Below, in pieces: positions 10,870 to 22,049 of a DNA stretch of 64,000 nucleotides; the stretch's first letter is position 1, and each line of letters opens with the position of its first letter. This DNA comes from Bettongia penicillata ogilbyi (taxonomy: Eukaryota > Chordata > Mammalia > Diprotodontia > Potoroidae). Under the pieces are notes generated by a model. The model saw nothing but the letters and a program-made list of their open reading frames with translations, did no database searches and was not told the origin of the DNA. The stretch is from contig JAJHZJ010000415.1 of assembly GCA_023548195.1 (NCBI GenBank), forward strand, positions 1,116,001 through 1,180,000, written 5' to 3'. Made by a program: the position numbers and the translations under genes.

Positions 10870-12342
10870 TAGCACTATTTTTTGGTGCATCTTTTACTAA
10901 GCTGTTAATTCTCTATTGATAATTTTCTTGCATTGCTATTTTCTTTTCCAAATTTTTCTCTACCACTCTCATTTTGTTTTTAAAATAAATTTAATCTCCT
11001 CCAGGAGTTCCTGTTGGCCTTTTGTCCAATTAAGATTTTTTCTTTGAGGCTTTGCTTATAACTTTTTTGACATTGTTATTTTCTTCTAAATTTATATCTT
11101 GATCCTTCCTGTCACCATAGTAGCTTTTTTTTTATGTTCAGATTCTTTTGTATTAGTTGTCGTTGTTTGCTCATTTTTCCAGTCTATATTTTGACTTTAG
11201 AGGAGGCAGAACCAAGATGGCAGAGTAGAAAGACACAGGTACGGAGGCTGCCCCCAGACAGCTCATAAAACAACTGTAGAGAGGGACTCTCAACAAATTT
11301 TGGAGCAGCAGAAGTGGAGAACAACAGAGTGGAGGAGATTTCCAGCCCAGGGTGACCTGAAGACCCACAGGTAACATCAGTTGCACCGGATGCGGAGCGG
11401 AGCTTGGAGCGTGGAGTCCAGCCCAGCCTTGGTCGTTCAGATCATGGCTCGTGAACAGCCCTCTGGGGCAGAATCTCCAGTCGTGAAATCCCCAGGCCCA
11501 GCAGTGGAGAGTCCACAGGTCCCTCAACCCACAGGCGCCAAAGGTCAGTGACGGAGTTTATTTTGACTTTAATCTTTATGTTACGGTTGGACTTTGTTCC
11601 TGGAAGGGTAGTTGGCTGGGGACGACTGTTCCAAACTTCAGACTTTTTTGCATTGTTCATTTCAGAGCTAGTTCTGAGGGTTTTGGAAGATTTTGCTGCC
11701 TCCAAGATAGTGTGATCTGAGGACAGATGTGGTCACTGCTTTCCTGGTCTGTGCTCTGGTCTTCACCTAGGAAGGACACCTTTTTCCTTCCAGCCAAGAG
11801 GATGCTTCTCTTCAATTGTCCTACTGCTTTGAGAAAAAAAAAAAAAAAAAAAAAACAATGATGTTCCTCAGGACCTCTGTTCAGTTATGATGAAATGTGA
11901 TCCTGATCTTCAGGATCCATGATCCCTTGGGACAACAAGTGTTCCTCTAAGCCCTGGAACTATGACACAGAAGTAGGTATGGGCAAAGAAACTGCCAAAT
12001 GGTGTCCTATGCTGCACTCAATGCTAGTAAAGGGACCCTCTAATAATTTCTTTCTGATCAGTTACCAGATCCCCTTATCATTTTTGACTTGAGAGTTCCA
12101 GTCTCCAAAGTCCATTACTAGTTTTTCCACAAAATAAGCTCTGAGCTAGTCACCACCTTGGGATCACTGACCTCTCCTTCTAACCTCCTAAGTTGTCTTG
12201 GGCTAGAGAAGTGTCTCACCCCCACCTTTTTTTTTTAATCTGCTGCTCTAGATTTTAATCGGAATCATTATTTTAAAGTTGTTTGGAGGGGAATGTTGGG
12301 AAAGTTCAGCTTTTTCTTCTATTGGACCATCTTGGCTCCAGA
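10870..12342 (-). mobile_element. HAL1/L1 5' half, minus strand, interrupted
   Basis: In reverse complement the element starts at about 12342 with GGAGCCAAGATGG, the conserved start of the marsupial L1/HAL1 5'UTR. It runs through the 5'UTR into antisense ORF1 coiled-coil sequence near 10.9-11.1 kb ('ttccaaatttttctctacc', 'ctccaggagttcctgttgg'). A separate plus-strand L1 5'UTR at 11200-11558 interrupts it. An A-run of about 22 bases sits at 11837-11858. The same arrangement is seen at 25.7-28.8 kb. Confidence 0.7.
11200..11558 (+). mobile_element. Lone L1-type 5'UTR insertion with target duplications
   Basis: About 359 bp begins GAGGAGGCAGAACCAAGATG, the start of an L1/HAL1 5'UTR, and ends just after 'aggcgccaaaggtcagtga'. 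The complete HAL1 at 19.1 kb continues beyond the equivalent point. The piece is flanked by TATTTTGACTTTA at 11187-11199 and 11559-11571. It has no poly-A tail or 3' end. It is CpG-richer than its surroundings. Whether it moved as a unit is an inference from the flanking repeats. Minus-strand frames of 118 and 87 codons over it are shadows. Confidence 0.65.
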
Positions 12343-12349
12343 TAAAGCA

Positions 12350-13335
12350 TTTATTATGCACATGTTTGAATGCAAAATGTATGCTTGCCAAAAAGATTAT
12401 TTTATGGAGAACTCACACGGGGAAGCATTAACATGTTGGTAAGAAGAAATTATACAAGAACACTCTCAAGGTATCACTTAAGAACTTTGGATTTGATTGT
12501 ATGACATGGGAGACACTGGCAGAGGATTGCTCAGTATGAGGTAGGGGACTTTTCCTCAGAGAAGTTGTTGTGCTCTATAAGTAAAGCAGAATTGAAAGAG
12601 CTCAAGAGAAACTCAAGATATTATTGCAACCAGCACCCTGACACATCCCGGATGGCCTTCTAGAACAGGTTGTTAGATCTGCTTTTTAAAATGAAAGCAA
12701 ATTTTGACAGGTCTCACCAATCTTCTTTAATCACATGTAGCAACATAGAAAATGTAAGTACAGGAATAAATATCAAGAGAAAGGGCTTCTAACTATCGGA
12801 CCATAAACAATATATCCATCACCAATTAATAGACAGATCCAACTGTCTGACCATTGCATACATACATAGTTACCAGAGAGAGAAGCACCAACATCTGGGT
12901 TTTCAAAGACAAGGGGCTCTTAACATCTACCCAGAGCCTCATTTGGTAGAGGAACTTTCTTCCAAAGAGTAAGCCACATGGCAGAACCTCACCTCAGAGT
13001 ACATATACACTTTCAGAGTCCGAGGGCAGGACCCTTGTGATCCAGTGCCTCATTAGAAATTAACAAAATGTGTGAGCCTTCCAACAAAATAAGCCTCTCC
13101 TAATCAAGCTCCAAGTGAGGCCTATTAATGGGTGGGGAAGATCTTTAATTCTCATTACAGATGCACAAACTCAGAGAATCTACCCCAAATGTTCACTTGG
13201 ACTATTCGTGTAGTAGAACATTCTGAACTCCTATTGTTCTGATCAGCCATAGCTGGACACACTCAACCTTGATTAAATGACATAGAGTGATGTCATTTGG
13301 TCCTTTTCAAAAAGGACAACAACCAGCTGATGAAC
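12350..13335 (+). mobile_element. RTE-like LINE 3' fragment with an internal insert
   Basis: Segment 12350-12618 aligns by eye to the RTE-like element at about 60865-61085 ('gattattttatggagaactcac', 'gattgtatgacatgggagac'). Segment 13165-13335 aligns to its last 170 bp ('ctgatcagccatagctgg', 'gatgtcatttggtcctttt'). About 545 bp between them (12620-13165) has no counterpart in the full element and looks like a later insertion of unknown class. The fragment is 5'-truncated. Confidence 0.75.
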
Positions 13336-13437
13336 TTAACATTTGTATTACCAAGGAAATATTCACAGCACTGGTGGTAACTATGAATATGCCAGTGTAG
13401 TTCTCAATCAAAAAGTATAATAGACTCTCCATATAGA

Positions 13438-13760
13438 AGGCAGAAGAAAACCATTTATTTAGACACCAGAAAACCAAATCCTCAAACCAGAAAAGTCAAA
13501 TCTGTCATAGTAGCCAAGAAGTCAATATACATTAGCAACGCAAGGGACAAAGGCATTTCAAAGCCTTCTCTGCCCTGCTGGGGCCTTCCCATAAACAACC
13601 AAACACTCACAAGCCTGTCAAATTGCCTGTGTCTTTCCCAGCTCTGACTAACCTGACCAACTTCCCCCCAGCTCTGCTCCACCCTTCCTGTTCCAGCCAT
13701 TCAGCAAGCTCCTCCCACCACATATGACTTAGACTTCTATGTGATTTAAGCAGGTTGTGT
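13438..13760 (-). repeat. Probable LTR fragment, minus strand
   Basis: A C-rich block carries an antisense polyadenylation-like signal near its left edge ('aaaaccatttattt') and looks like a marsupial endogenous-retroviral LTR read in reverse. No paired LTR or coding remnant is seen. The 72-codon minus-strand frame across it has no recognisable domain. The classification rests on general resemblance only. Confidence 0.35.
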
Positions 13761-13764
13761 TGTC

Positions 13765-14510
13765 CAATTAATGAATGGGAAAGATTTTCCCATTTAAATT
13801 ACTATTACTGCACTTTGCCAGGATCTTTGCTAAGTGTTGGGGATATAAATACCAGCAAAAATGAGATATCTCTTGTTTGTAAGAATCCTTTGCATTCTTA
13901 TTAAGGAAGACAGTAAGTAAAGGGAACTTAAGAAGTATTTATCAGGGGAAGAGTTTATACAAAACATAGTCTGGAAGTGCCCAGGAAGTGACATAATGCC
14001 TGAATTGAGGCAAGATAATGGTGAAATCCCCCATTACATCCCAGAGTTGTATATACAAAATACACACTTTTAGTGGAAATAATGAAAAGGAAGAGGATAA
14101 AGGCTGAAGTGCTGGTTTAATAGTTTACTAATGAAACTGTATAAATATGTACTTCTTTAGGAAACTGTAAACTATTTTAAATGCATTATTAATATTAAAT
14201 TTTTGCCTGAAAAATAACACATTGAGAAAAGGATAATAAGAATATGAGGTATTTATTTTACAGTCAGTACAAAGTAGAATTTGGCATATCTTATAAAAAT
14301 GCAAGACCAAACTTGCTTCCCACCTGAGAAATATAAATCATAATTACTAGGTCCCCAGGACAATTCAATCAGTCTTGACTTTTATATTAGACTCTAAATG
14401 CCCTTGATTCTGCGAGTATAATTAAGACTCTTTGTACTTCATGAAGAAGAAAATTCTGTTCACATTTCTGGATGCCTAAAACACTTCGTTTTATCATCAT
14501 GTATATACTT
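13765..14510. other. Mostly unassigned; one dispersed-repeat piece
   Basis: About 13800-13930 resembles a widespread mammalian repeat segment ('ttgctaagtgttggggatat', 'ttattaaggaagacag') also hinted at near 18.6 and 56.9 kb. The rest is not recognised. Confidence 0.4.
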
Positions 14511-14514
14511 TATA

Positions 14515-14702
14515 GCTCAATGATCTAGAGCTAGAAGAGACCCAAGAATCCTTCTCTTCTAACTTCCTCATTTTAGAGATGAAGAAACTGAAGCCTGAGG
14601 ACACAAGACCTGAGGTCACACAAGTACTAATCATCTGAGGTGAAATTTGAACCCTGGCCATCTGATTTGGTGTTCTTCGCACTGTATTACTCTGCCTCCC
14701 AA
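14515..14702 (+). repeat. Marsupial MIR3-like SINE
   Basis: A well-preserved copy with 'tctagagctagaagagacc', 'ttagagatgaagaaactgaa', 'tgaggtcacacaagtac' and 'ctgtattactctgcctccc'. It shows the full order from head to 3' end. A minus-strand 71-codon frame here is a shadow. Confidence 0.8.
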
Positions 14703-14832
14703 TTGTATGCATTATTTAATATATTCACCACTGAATAACTGATTTCCCTAACTAGATTCCACTTTTTTTCCAGGGTAAGTATCATATCTTTTATTTTCTT
14801 TGACATATTTTTAGTCCTAAATATAGTCTAGC

Positions 14833-15035
14833 CACGGGTGGGAAATCTGCAGCCTCAAAGCCACATGAGGCCCTCTGGGTCCTCAAGTGCAGCCCTTTGA
14901 CTGAATCCAAACTTCACAGAACAAATTCCCTTAATAAAAGAATTTGTTCCATGAAACTTGGACTCAGTAAAAAGACTGATCCAAAGGATCTAGAAGGCTA
15001 CATGCGATTTCATGGCCAGAGATTCCCCACCCCTG
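14833..15035. mobile_element. Palindromic hAT-type MITE, copy 2
   Basis: A 203-bp element starts CACGGGTGGGAAATC and ends GATTCCCCACCCCTG, so the termini are inverted repeats. The interior matches the 4.1 kb copy ('gtgcagccctttgactgaa', 'cacagaacaaattccc'). No clear 8-bp flanking duplication is visible (agtctagc left, caggtatg right), suggesting decay or a slightly misplaced edge. Confidence 0.75.
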
Positions 15036-15934
15036 CAGGTATGCCTTCAATAATGATCATTAAATAAGTGCAAGTTGAAAGAATATAAGAGACTGTTCTC
15101 CATTACATGATTTTGTACATTTTATGTGACAAAATATTAGGACACTGAATTCAACACTTATAGCTGTGTCATCTAAGATGATCTCTTCTTGACTTCAGTG
15201 TTGTCAGTTGAAGAAATGGCATCTTCCTGTTTTTAGAATAACTTTAAGAAAGGAACCCTGGAATATGCTCTTTAAACATGCTCTGCTTAGTTGTTACTTC
15301 ACAAAGGCTCCTGGCATACTATTATGGACTACAAAATATTCAACCTAATTGATATATCCCAGTAGAAATTGAAATATGCCAATTATAGGATGATTGTCTC
15401 ATTTAAATACATAGTTGCTCATATGAAATATCAGATATATTTGAAATTAAAAAGTTTTTTAATGCAAAACATTGACCAAATTGTATAAGTATATAGTTAA
15501 GGCAAATTAGAAATGCAAATGTTGGGCATAATAGGAACCATTATATGATATAATTAAAGCAAATTTCCATTTTTTTTTTGCTTAGCAAACTAATGATGAT
15601 GACAATGTATTTGGTCAGTACTAACCTATACAATTTTATATTCACAAAGAAACAGATTGAGGATTATTTTGTGCTAACAATCTGTAGTAATATATCATGG
15701 GAACAAGTAATGCACACAACTCATAAAGAGCTGTTTACTTTTTAAATATTTAATTTGTAAATAAGAACAGAAATGTATAATTAATTAGCCCCTTATAATC
15801 AAAGAATTGCTGAATCTTTCACTGGAATACATTTCAGAGTTAGTTTCTCTAAACTATATCTGACTAGGAAACCCTTCACAATTTCCAAGGCAAGAAGCCA
15901 TTGCTCTGTGGCAGTTCATTTCATTTTGAGACAG
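15036..15934. other. Unassigned sequence
   Basis: AT-rich sequence with no recognisable gene, RNA or repeat family. Confidence 0.45.
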
Positions 15935-16070
15935 CTTTATTTCCTAGGAAGACTGTTCTTTTGTCCCCTTTCTACTTTATATTTAGCCCAAGCTTGCCTT
16001 TCTGCAACTTGTAGACATTCCTCCTAGCTCTCTTTTAGGAAATAAGAATAATTATAAGTATCCCCCACCC
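15935..16070 (-). repeat. CR1/L3 LINE remnant, minus strand
   Basis: The plus strand reads 'tttcctaggaagactgtt', 'gcctttctgcaacttgtag' and 'cattcctcctagctctc', which is the reverse complement of the L3 3' region. It is short and much diverged. Confidence 0.5.
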
Positions 16071-16124
16071 CCAAAATGATCCTTTTTTCAAAAACTTTTA
16101 AAGAGTTTAAAGATTGCATGACAA

Positions 16125-16335
16125 AATATTTAGAGTCAGAAAGAACATTAAAATCATTTAGGTTATGTAATCTAACTCATTTTACAAATGGGGAAACTGA
16201 GATATTTTCATTTTACAGATGAAGAAACAGGTCATGAAAAGTTAAATGACCCACCCAAGGTCACTTAAGGATTAAATGATGGAGCAGGGGTTTTACAATC
16301 AGGCTGTGTGACTCTAAATTCTATTCTTTCTAATT
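16125..16335 (+). repeat. Marsupial MIR3-like SINE
   Basis: Carries 'cattttacaaatggggaaac', a partly repeated 'cattttacagatgaagaaac' and 'ccacccaaggtcactta'. The duplicated 'cattttaca..ga.gaaac' unit suggests a small internal duplication or two overlapping copies. Confidence 0.7.
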
Positions 16336-16564
16336 GGCATATTCCAATAGAAATAAAAATATGTCAATTGCAAGATGATTTTCTTATTCACCAAGATCTT
16401 CCCTCTTTCTATAGCACCATGGTTTCCATCATGTTCCCCTTATTTATTTTATCTAAGCTAAACATCTCCAGTTACTTCAAATAAAACTTATATGATATTG
16501 TATCTAATACTCTCAAGGTATCACTTGTCCTTTTCTCAAGCCACTATTTGCCAATGTCCTCCCT

Positions 16565-16860
16565 AAATTGCTGTTGTGTTGTTGTGTTGTGTTGTTCATC
16601 CTTCATGTTCTAAGAGGACCATGACATCAGAGAAATGATGACATGACTTGCACTTCACTTTGTTTTGAGTGAGGGAGGGCTGTGCAAGGTCACCAGCCTC
16701 ACTTTCTCCCCCTGAACCATCTGGATCCAGTGACCAGATATTCATCAGGATGACTGGAGATGGCCCAGGATGCAGTGGGAGACCTTGACCTTTTAGGCTA
16801 AGACCTTTTCAAGTACTCACTTAAAGTGAGGTAATGCCCATTCAATGAATAGGCCTCTTT
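16565..16860 (-). mobile_element. RTE-tail SINE, minus strand
   Basis: Begins with a (TTGTG)n-like stretch, then 'catccttcatgttctaagag' and 'gaccatgacatcagag', the reverse complement of the RTE-type 3' tail. The body reads 'gagggctgtgcaaggtcacc' and 'ggcccaggatgcagtggg'. It is a common marsupial SINE that shares its tail with the LINE at 57.2 kb. Orientation is minus because the tail is on the left. Confidence 0.7.
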
Positions 16861-17100
16861 AAAAGTAGTCAGGGGATGGCCCCTTTAAATAGAAAATAAA
16901 TAAATCAACCTGGGAGGGACAGGAGCATCAGGGTTGTTGTTTTGAACAGAAGCAGTTACTACTGACATTCATTCTAAGCCAGGAAGGTCCAAAAGCAGTC
17001 ACTGAGTGGAGCTTGGGCAGCGATCCATTTTTATTCCATGTATGGATTTCAGAGTACACTAGGTCTGAGGTTGTAGGGGAGAAAAGAAAGAAATAATGGC

Positions 17101-17470
<370 letters not shown>

Positions 17471-19100
17471 AATTATTCTCTAAATTGTGTATTCAAGAAA
17501 TGAATGCAATAGTTCTTATTTGGTGCAACTGAGACTGAGGGAGAAAAGTCTAGCACCCCTTGTTATGAATACTATATTTTCCTTACCATATTTTAACTTC
17601 ACATTAGCTTTTAAAAAAAAAAAGCTGCCTTGTCACATATTCATAGTAAGATTGTTTTCTATCAAAACATCAATATCTTTTCTAAATAAAATGATTTTTA
17701 GAATTAACTTCATAAAACTAAACTTCTAAGGTTTATTTTTTTAACCCAACACTAGAAGTTAACATTCATTTCAATTAAATTTCAAAGCTGAGGCTCCTTT
17801 TATATTCAGATTCTGTTGTCCTGGGAGTTATGTGGGTTTTTTTCCCCAGTTTTAGATCATCTGAAACCTTGATAAGTACTTTTTATAGCTTTATTCAAGA
17901 CACCGATGAAAAATAGAAACTAACACATAAACACTGGAGCACTAAAGGCAGGTCCTGCAGACACTCCACTATTTATCTCCCACTTGGTTTATGCCAGTCA
18001 TTTCCTTCAATATCCTAAATCATTGTTCATCTAGGATTAGGATCTGGAACTCATTGAGAGATTAATACACACCTCTCATCCAGTGAAGTTCTATTTTATT
18101 GTTCCATCATGGCATAGCAGTGGTTTTGTCATCTTGTAGGCTATCCAAAGAAAACAAGTGGCAATGATTTCACCTGTGAACCTGGCGATGCCTTTTAGGG
18201 TGTGCTCAGAACACAAGCTCGGCTAAGTTCAGGAGACTCATCAACCAGAATGCTGACCACAAGTTAAAAACCATGTTCACCGACCATTTTCACCTGTTCT
18301 ATTTAGGTATAATACAACTGAGAGCTGCTTCAGTGGGTGAAGTAGCCATGTGGAATATGAAGTATTAAAAAGAAAAATGCAACTTTTGTCAATGATTTAT
18401 TCTTGGAAAATAATTTCAAAACATTCCCAAAGAATTTCGTTACATTTATAACATAGGAAACTCTAAAGTCAGAAATCTTTGACATTGAAAATTTTCTTAT
18501 GGACAAAGCTATACTTCCCTCCCTTCTTTGCTAAAAGATCTGTGCATGCTATGGTGACAAAATAATTCATAGTGGAAGAAATCTTAAAAGTTTTCCTGTG
18601 CTCAAGTTAGCAAATTGGACAATACTAATCTTTACCCTATGTGACAAATATTGTCCTAGGTGCAGGAGCTGCATAGATGAAAACTGAGAGCTCCTGACCT
18701 CAAGGAGCAAATGAAGTGATGATAGATGAATAGTCTATTAATTTGTTTTTGCAAAATTCACTTTCAATTTTATCCTTATCTAATACCTCTAATATAGTAA
18801 TAAACAGCATATATTTGTTTATGACCAAATGTGGAGCATAGCATAGTGAGAACAGAGCTGAGTTCAAGGCATGCTTCTGACACATACTACTTGTATGACC
18901 CTAAGCAAGTTATTAAAACTAACATTAATCTAGGCAATTTTCTAAGAATATAAATTACAGAGAAGATGCTAATTTGAGTTGGTAGAGAGAGCTTTCAATA
19001 CCAAAAGAATCATAGATCCAGGCCCATTTCTTATGTCTACTGCCGTATAATAACTATTTCTCATCAATTTGGGGTTTTCAGTCATCAGTGTTGTCTAATT
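17471..19100. other. Mostly unassigned sequence
   Basis: A short tRNA-SINE-like piece is at about 18845-18920 ('gctgagttcaaggcatgc', 'tgaccctaagcaagtta'), and a dispersed-repeat piece is near 18620-18720. The stretch 17840-18370 is less AT-rich than its surroundings but I recognise nothing in it. Confidence 0.4.
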
Positions 19101-19115
19101 ACAAATGCAATCAGA
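19101..19115. repeat. Left target-site duplication of HAL1
   Basis: ACAAATGCAATCAGA, repeated exactly at 22035-22049 on the far side of the element. Confidence 0.9.
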
Positions 19116-22034
19116 GCAGGGAGGAGCCAAGATGGCAGAGTAGAAAGACTCACATATGCTAGCTCCAAAACCACAGCCCATAAATTTCCTGTAAAAAGAA
19201 CTCCCTACAAATTCTGGAGTACTGCAAGCCGTGCACCAACTCAATGGAAGAAATTTCCATCCCAGAGAGCCCTGGAAAACCGTCCCCAGGGGTCCATCGT
19301 GCCCCGGAAAGCAGAGCACACCCCTGAGCTGCCCTGGCCGCACGGCCCCAGAGGAGCAGATCCAAGCAGGCTTCAGGGACGGAACCTCCGGGGGCTGTGA
19401 AGGTCCCTCCAACCACAGGCGCTAGAGGTCAGTGAGAGAGACTTCTGGGCTGGCCAAGAGGGGAACGGGGTGTCTCTGTGACTTGGGCCTCCTCGGGAGG
19501 CAGTGGTGGAGACAGCAGCAGAGGCAGCAGCAGCCCAGGACTCCCAGAGCAGGCAGGAGCTCCATTACCAAAGGTCTCTGCATAAACCCCCTGAGGGAAC
19601 TGAGCCTGGGAGGCGGCCCTGCCCCCACCCACTCCATTACTGAAGGTCTCTGCATAAAGTCCCTGAGGTAACTGAACCTGGGAGGTGGCCCTGCCCCTAC
19701 CTGAGCACCAGAACTTAAGCTCACATTGAATAGCAGCGGCTCCCACCTCGGAAAGTTCTGAGGTTGGGAAGCAGCATTTGAATCTCAGACCCCAAGCATT
19801 AGCTGGGAAGATCTAGGCAGGGGTGGAGAGGAATCTCAGAAGTCAAGTAACTGGCTGGGAAAATGCCAAGATAAGGAAGCAAAATAAGACCATAGAGAGC
19901 TACTTTCTTGGAGAACAGATGTTCCTTCCTCCTTTCATTTCTGATGAAAAACTACAATACTTGCCATCAGGGAAGGACGTGGAGGTCAGGGTCCCTATAT
20001 CCCAGACATCCGAGGTGGATGTCCGGTGGGCTCAGGCCATGGAAGAACTCAAAAAGGATTTTGAAAATCGTTAGACAGGTGGAGGAAAAACTGGGAAGAG
20101 AAATGAGAGAGATGCAAGAAAAGCATGAAAATCAGGTCAATACCTTGGTAAAGGAGACCCCAAAAAATGCTGAAGAAAATAACACCTTGAAAAATAGGCT
20201 CACTCAATTGGCAAAAGAGGTTCAAAAAGCCAATGAGGAGAAGAATGCTTTCAAAAGCAGAATTAGTCAAATGGAAAAAGAGGTTCAAAAGCTCACTGAA
20301 GATAATAGTTCTCTCAAAATTAGAATGGAACAGATGAAGTCTAAGGACTTTCTGAGAAAACAAGAATTCATAATACAAAACCAAAAGAATGAAAAAATGG
20401 AAGAGAATGTGAAATATCTCATTGGAAAAACAACTGACCTGGAAAATAGATCCAGGAGAGATAATTTAAAAATTATGGGACTACCTGAAAGCCATGATCA
20501 AAAAAAGAGCCTAGACATCATCTTTCATGAAATTATCAAGGAAAACTGCCCTGAGATTCTAGAACCAGAGGGCAAAATAAGTATTGAAGGAATCCATCGA
20601 TCACCACCTGAAAAAGATCCAAAAACAGAAACTCCTAGGAACATTGTGGCCAAATTCCAGAGTTCCCAGGTCAAGGAGAAAATATTGCAAGCACCTAGAA
20701 AGAAACAATTCCAGTATTGTGGAAAGAAAATCAGGATAACACAAGATCTAGCAGCTTCTACATTAAGGGATTGAAGGGAGTAGAATAGGATATTCCAGAA
20801 GTCAAAGGAACTAGGACTCAAACCAAGAATCACCTACCCAGCTAAACTGAGTATAATACTTCAGGGGAAAAATATAGTCTTTCAATGAAATCAAGGACTT
20901 TCAAGCATTCTTGATGAAAAGACCAGAGCTGAAAAGAAAATCTGACTTTCAAACACAGGAATGAGAAGAAGCATGAAAAAGTAAGCAGCAAAGAGAAGTC
21001 ATAAGGGACTTAGCAAAGGTGAACTGTTTACATTCCTACATGGAAAGATAATATTTGTAACTCTTAAAACGTTTCAGTATCTGGGTAGTTGGTGGGACCA
21101 CACAGAGATGTACACACAGACACACACATGTACATGCGTGCATGCACACACACATACACACATGCACGCACATACAGAGACAGAGAGCACAGAGTGAATT
21201 GAATAGGATGGGACCATATCTTCAAAGAAATTAAGGTAAATGGTGAGAGAGAAAAGTAGTGGGAGGAGAGAGGGTGAAATGGAATGGGGTAAATTATCTC
21301 TCGTAGAAGAGGCAAGCAGGAGACTTTTTAGTAGAGGGAAAAAGAGGAGAGCTGAGAAAAAAAACATGAAGTTTACCCTCATCACATTCGACTAAAGGAA
21401 GGAGTAAAATGCACACTCATTTTGGCATGAAAACCTATCTTACAGTACAGGAAAGTGGGGGAGAAGGAGATAAGCAGGGAGGGAGGGATGATGGAAGGGA
21501 GGTCAATGGGAGAAGGGAGCAATTTGATGTCAACACTCAGGGAGGGACAGGATCAAAAGACAGAATAGAAACAATGGGGGGCAGAATAGGATGGAGGGAA
21601 ATACAGTTAGTCTTACACAACATGACTGTTATCAAAGTCATTTGCAAAACTACACAGATAGGGCCTATATTGAATTGCCTGCCTTCCCGAAGGGAATGGG
21701 TGGGGAGGGAGGGATGGGGAGAATTTGGAACTGAAAGTTTTAGGAACAACTGTTGAGTATTGTTGTTGGTATAGGAAATAAGAAATACAGTTAGTGGGGA
21801 ATAGAAAGTCATCTGGCCCTTCAGGAGAAAAGAGAAAATGGAGACAAGAGAAGGGAGGGATGACAGAAGAGAGGGCAGATTGGTGATAGGGAAAATTAGA
21901 ATGCTCGGTGTATTGGGGTAGGGGGAGGGGATAAATGGGGAGAAAATTTGGAACCCACAATTTTGTGAAAATGAATGTAAAAAGTTAAATAAATAAATTT
22001 ATATTTAACAAAAAAATAAAATAAAAAATAAAAA
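19116..22034 (+). mobile_element. Complete HAL1 (half-L1) retrotransposon
   Basis: A 2.9-kb element bounded by a 15-bp target duplication. It starts GCAGGGAGGAGCCAAGATGG, has a GC-rich 5'UTR to about 19860, one ORF1-like region (19863-20964), a roughly 1-kb 3'UTR with a CA-rich microsatellite and G-rich blocks, and an A-rich tail (AAAAATAAAATAAAAAATAA). There is no ORF2, which defines the HAL1 class. Such elements are known in marsupials and depend on L1 ORF2 protein in trans. The clean ends and long ORF suggest a younger insertion than the other copies here. Confidence 0.88.
19863..20964 (+). pseudogene. HAL1 ORF1 (L1 ORF1p-like RNA-binding protein), lightly broken
   Basis: L1 ORF1 proteins trimerise through a coiled coil and coat the element RNA as nucleic-acid chaperones. 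Here the N-terminal part reads in one frame to a stop at 20072-20074. The rest reads in another frame as the 3' part of a 288-codon frame (19908-20774). Residues about 56-170 of that frame are rich in Lys/Glu/Gln heptads typical of the coiled coil. From about 178 the RRM-like domain follows, with RRDNLKIMGLPE. A stop at 20772-20774 cuts it, yet homologous translation resumes after it (QKSKELGLKPRITYPAKLS), and a further frame change lies near 20870. So at least three lesions separate it from an intact protein. The start at 19863 is inferred and is also out of frame. Confidence 0.8.
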
Positions 22035-22049
22035 ACAAATGCAATCAGA
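22035..22049. repeat. Right target-site duplication of HAL1
   Basis: ACAAATGCAATCAGA, identical to 19101-19115 and directly after the A-rich tail. Confidence 0.9.

Noticed and set aside
11171..11705. 118- and 87-codon minus-strand frames
   Set aside because: Both run antisense over an L1 5'UTR and the flanking HAL1; GC-rich repeat sequence gives chance open frames.
19095..19746. Several 64-105-codon frames on both strands around 19.1-19.7 kb
   Set aside because: They overlap each other within the GC-rich 5'UTR of HAL1 and show no known domain.
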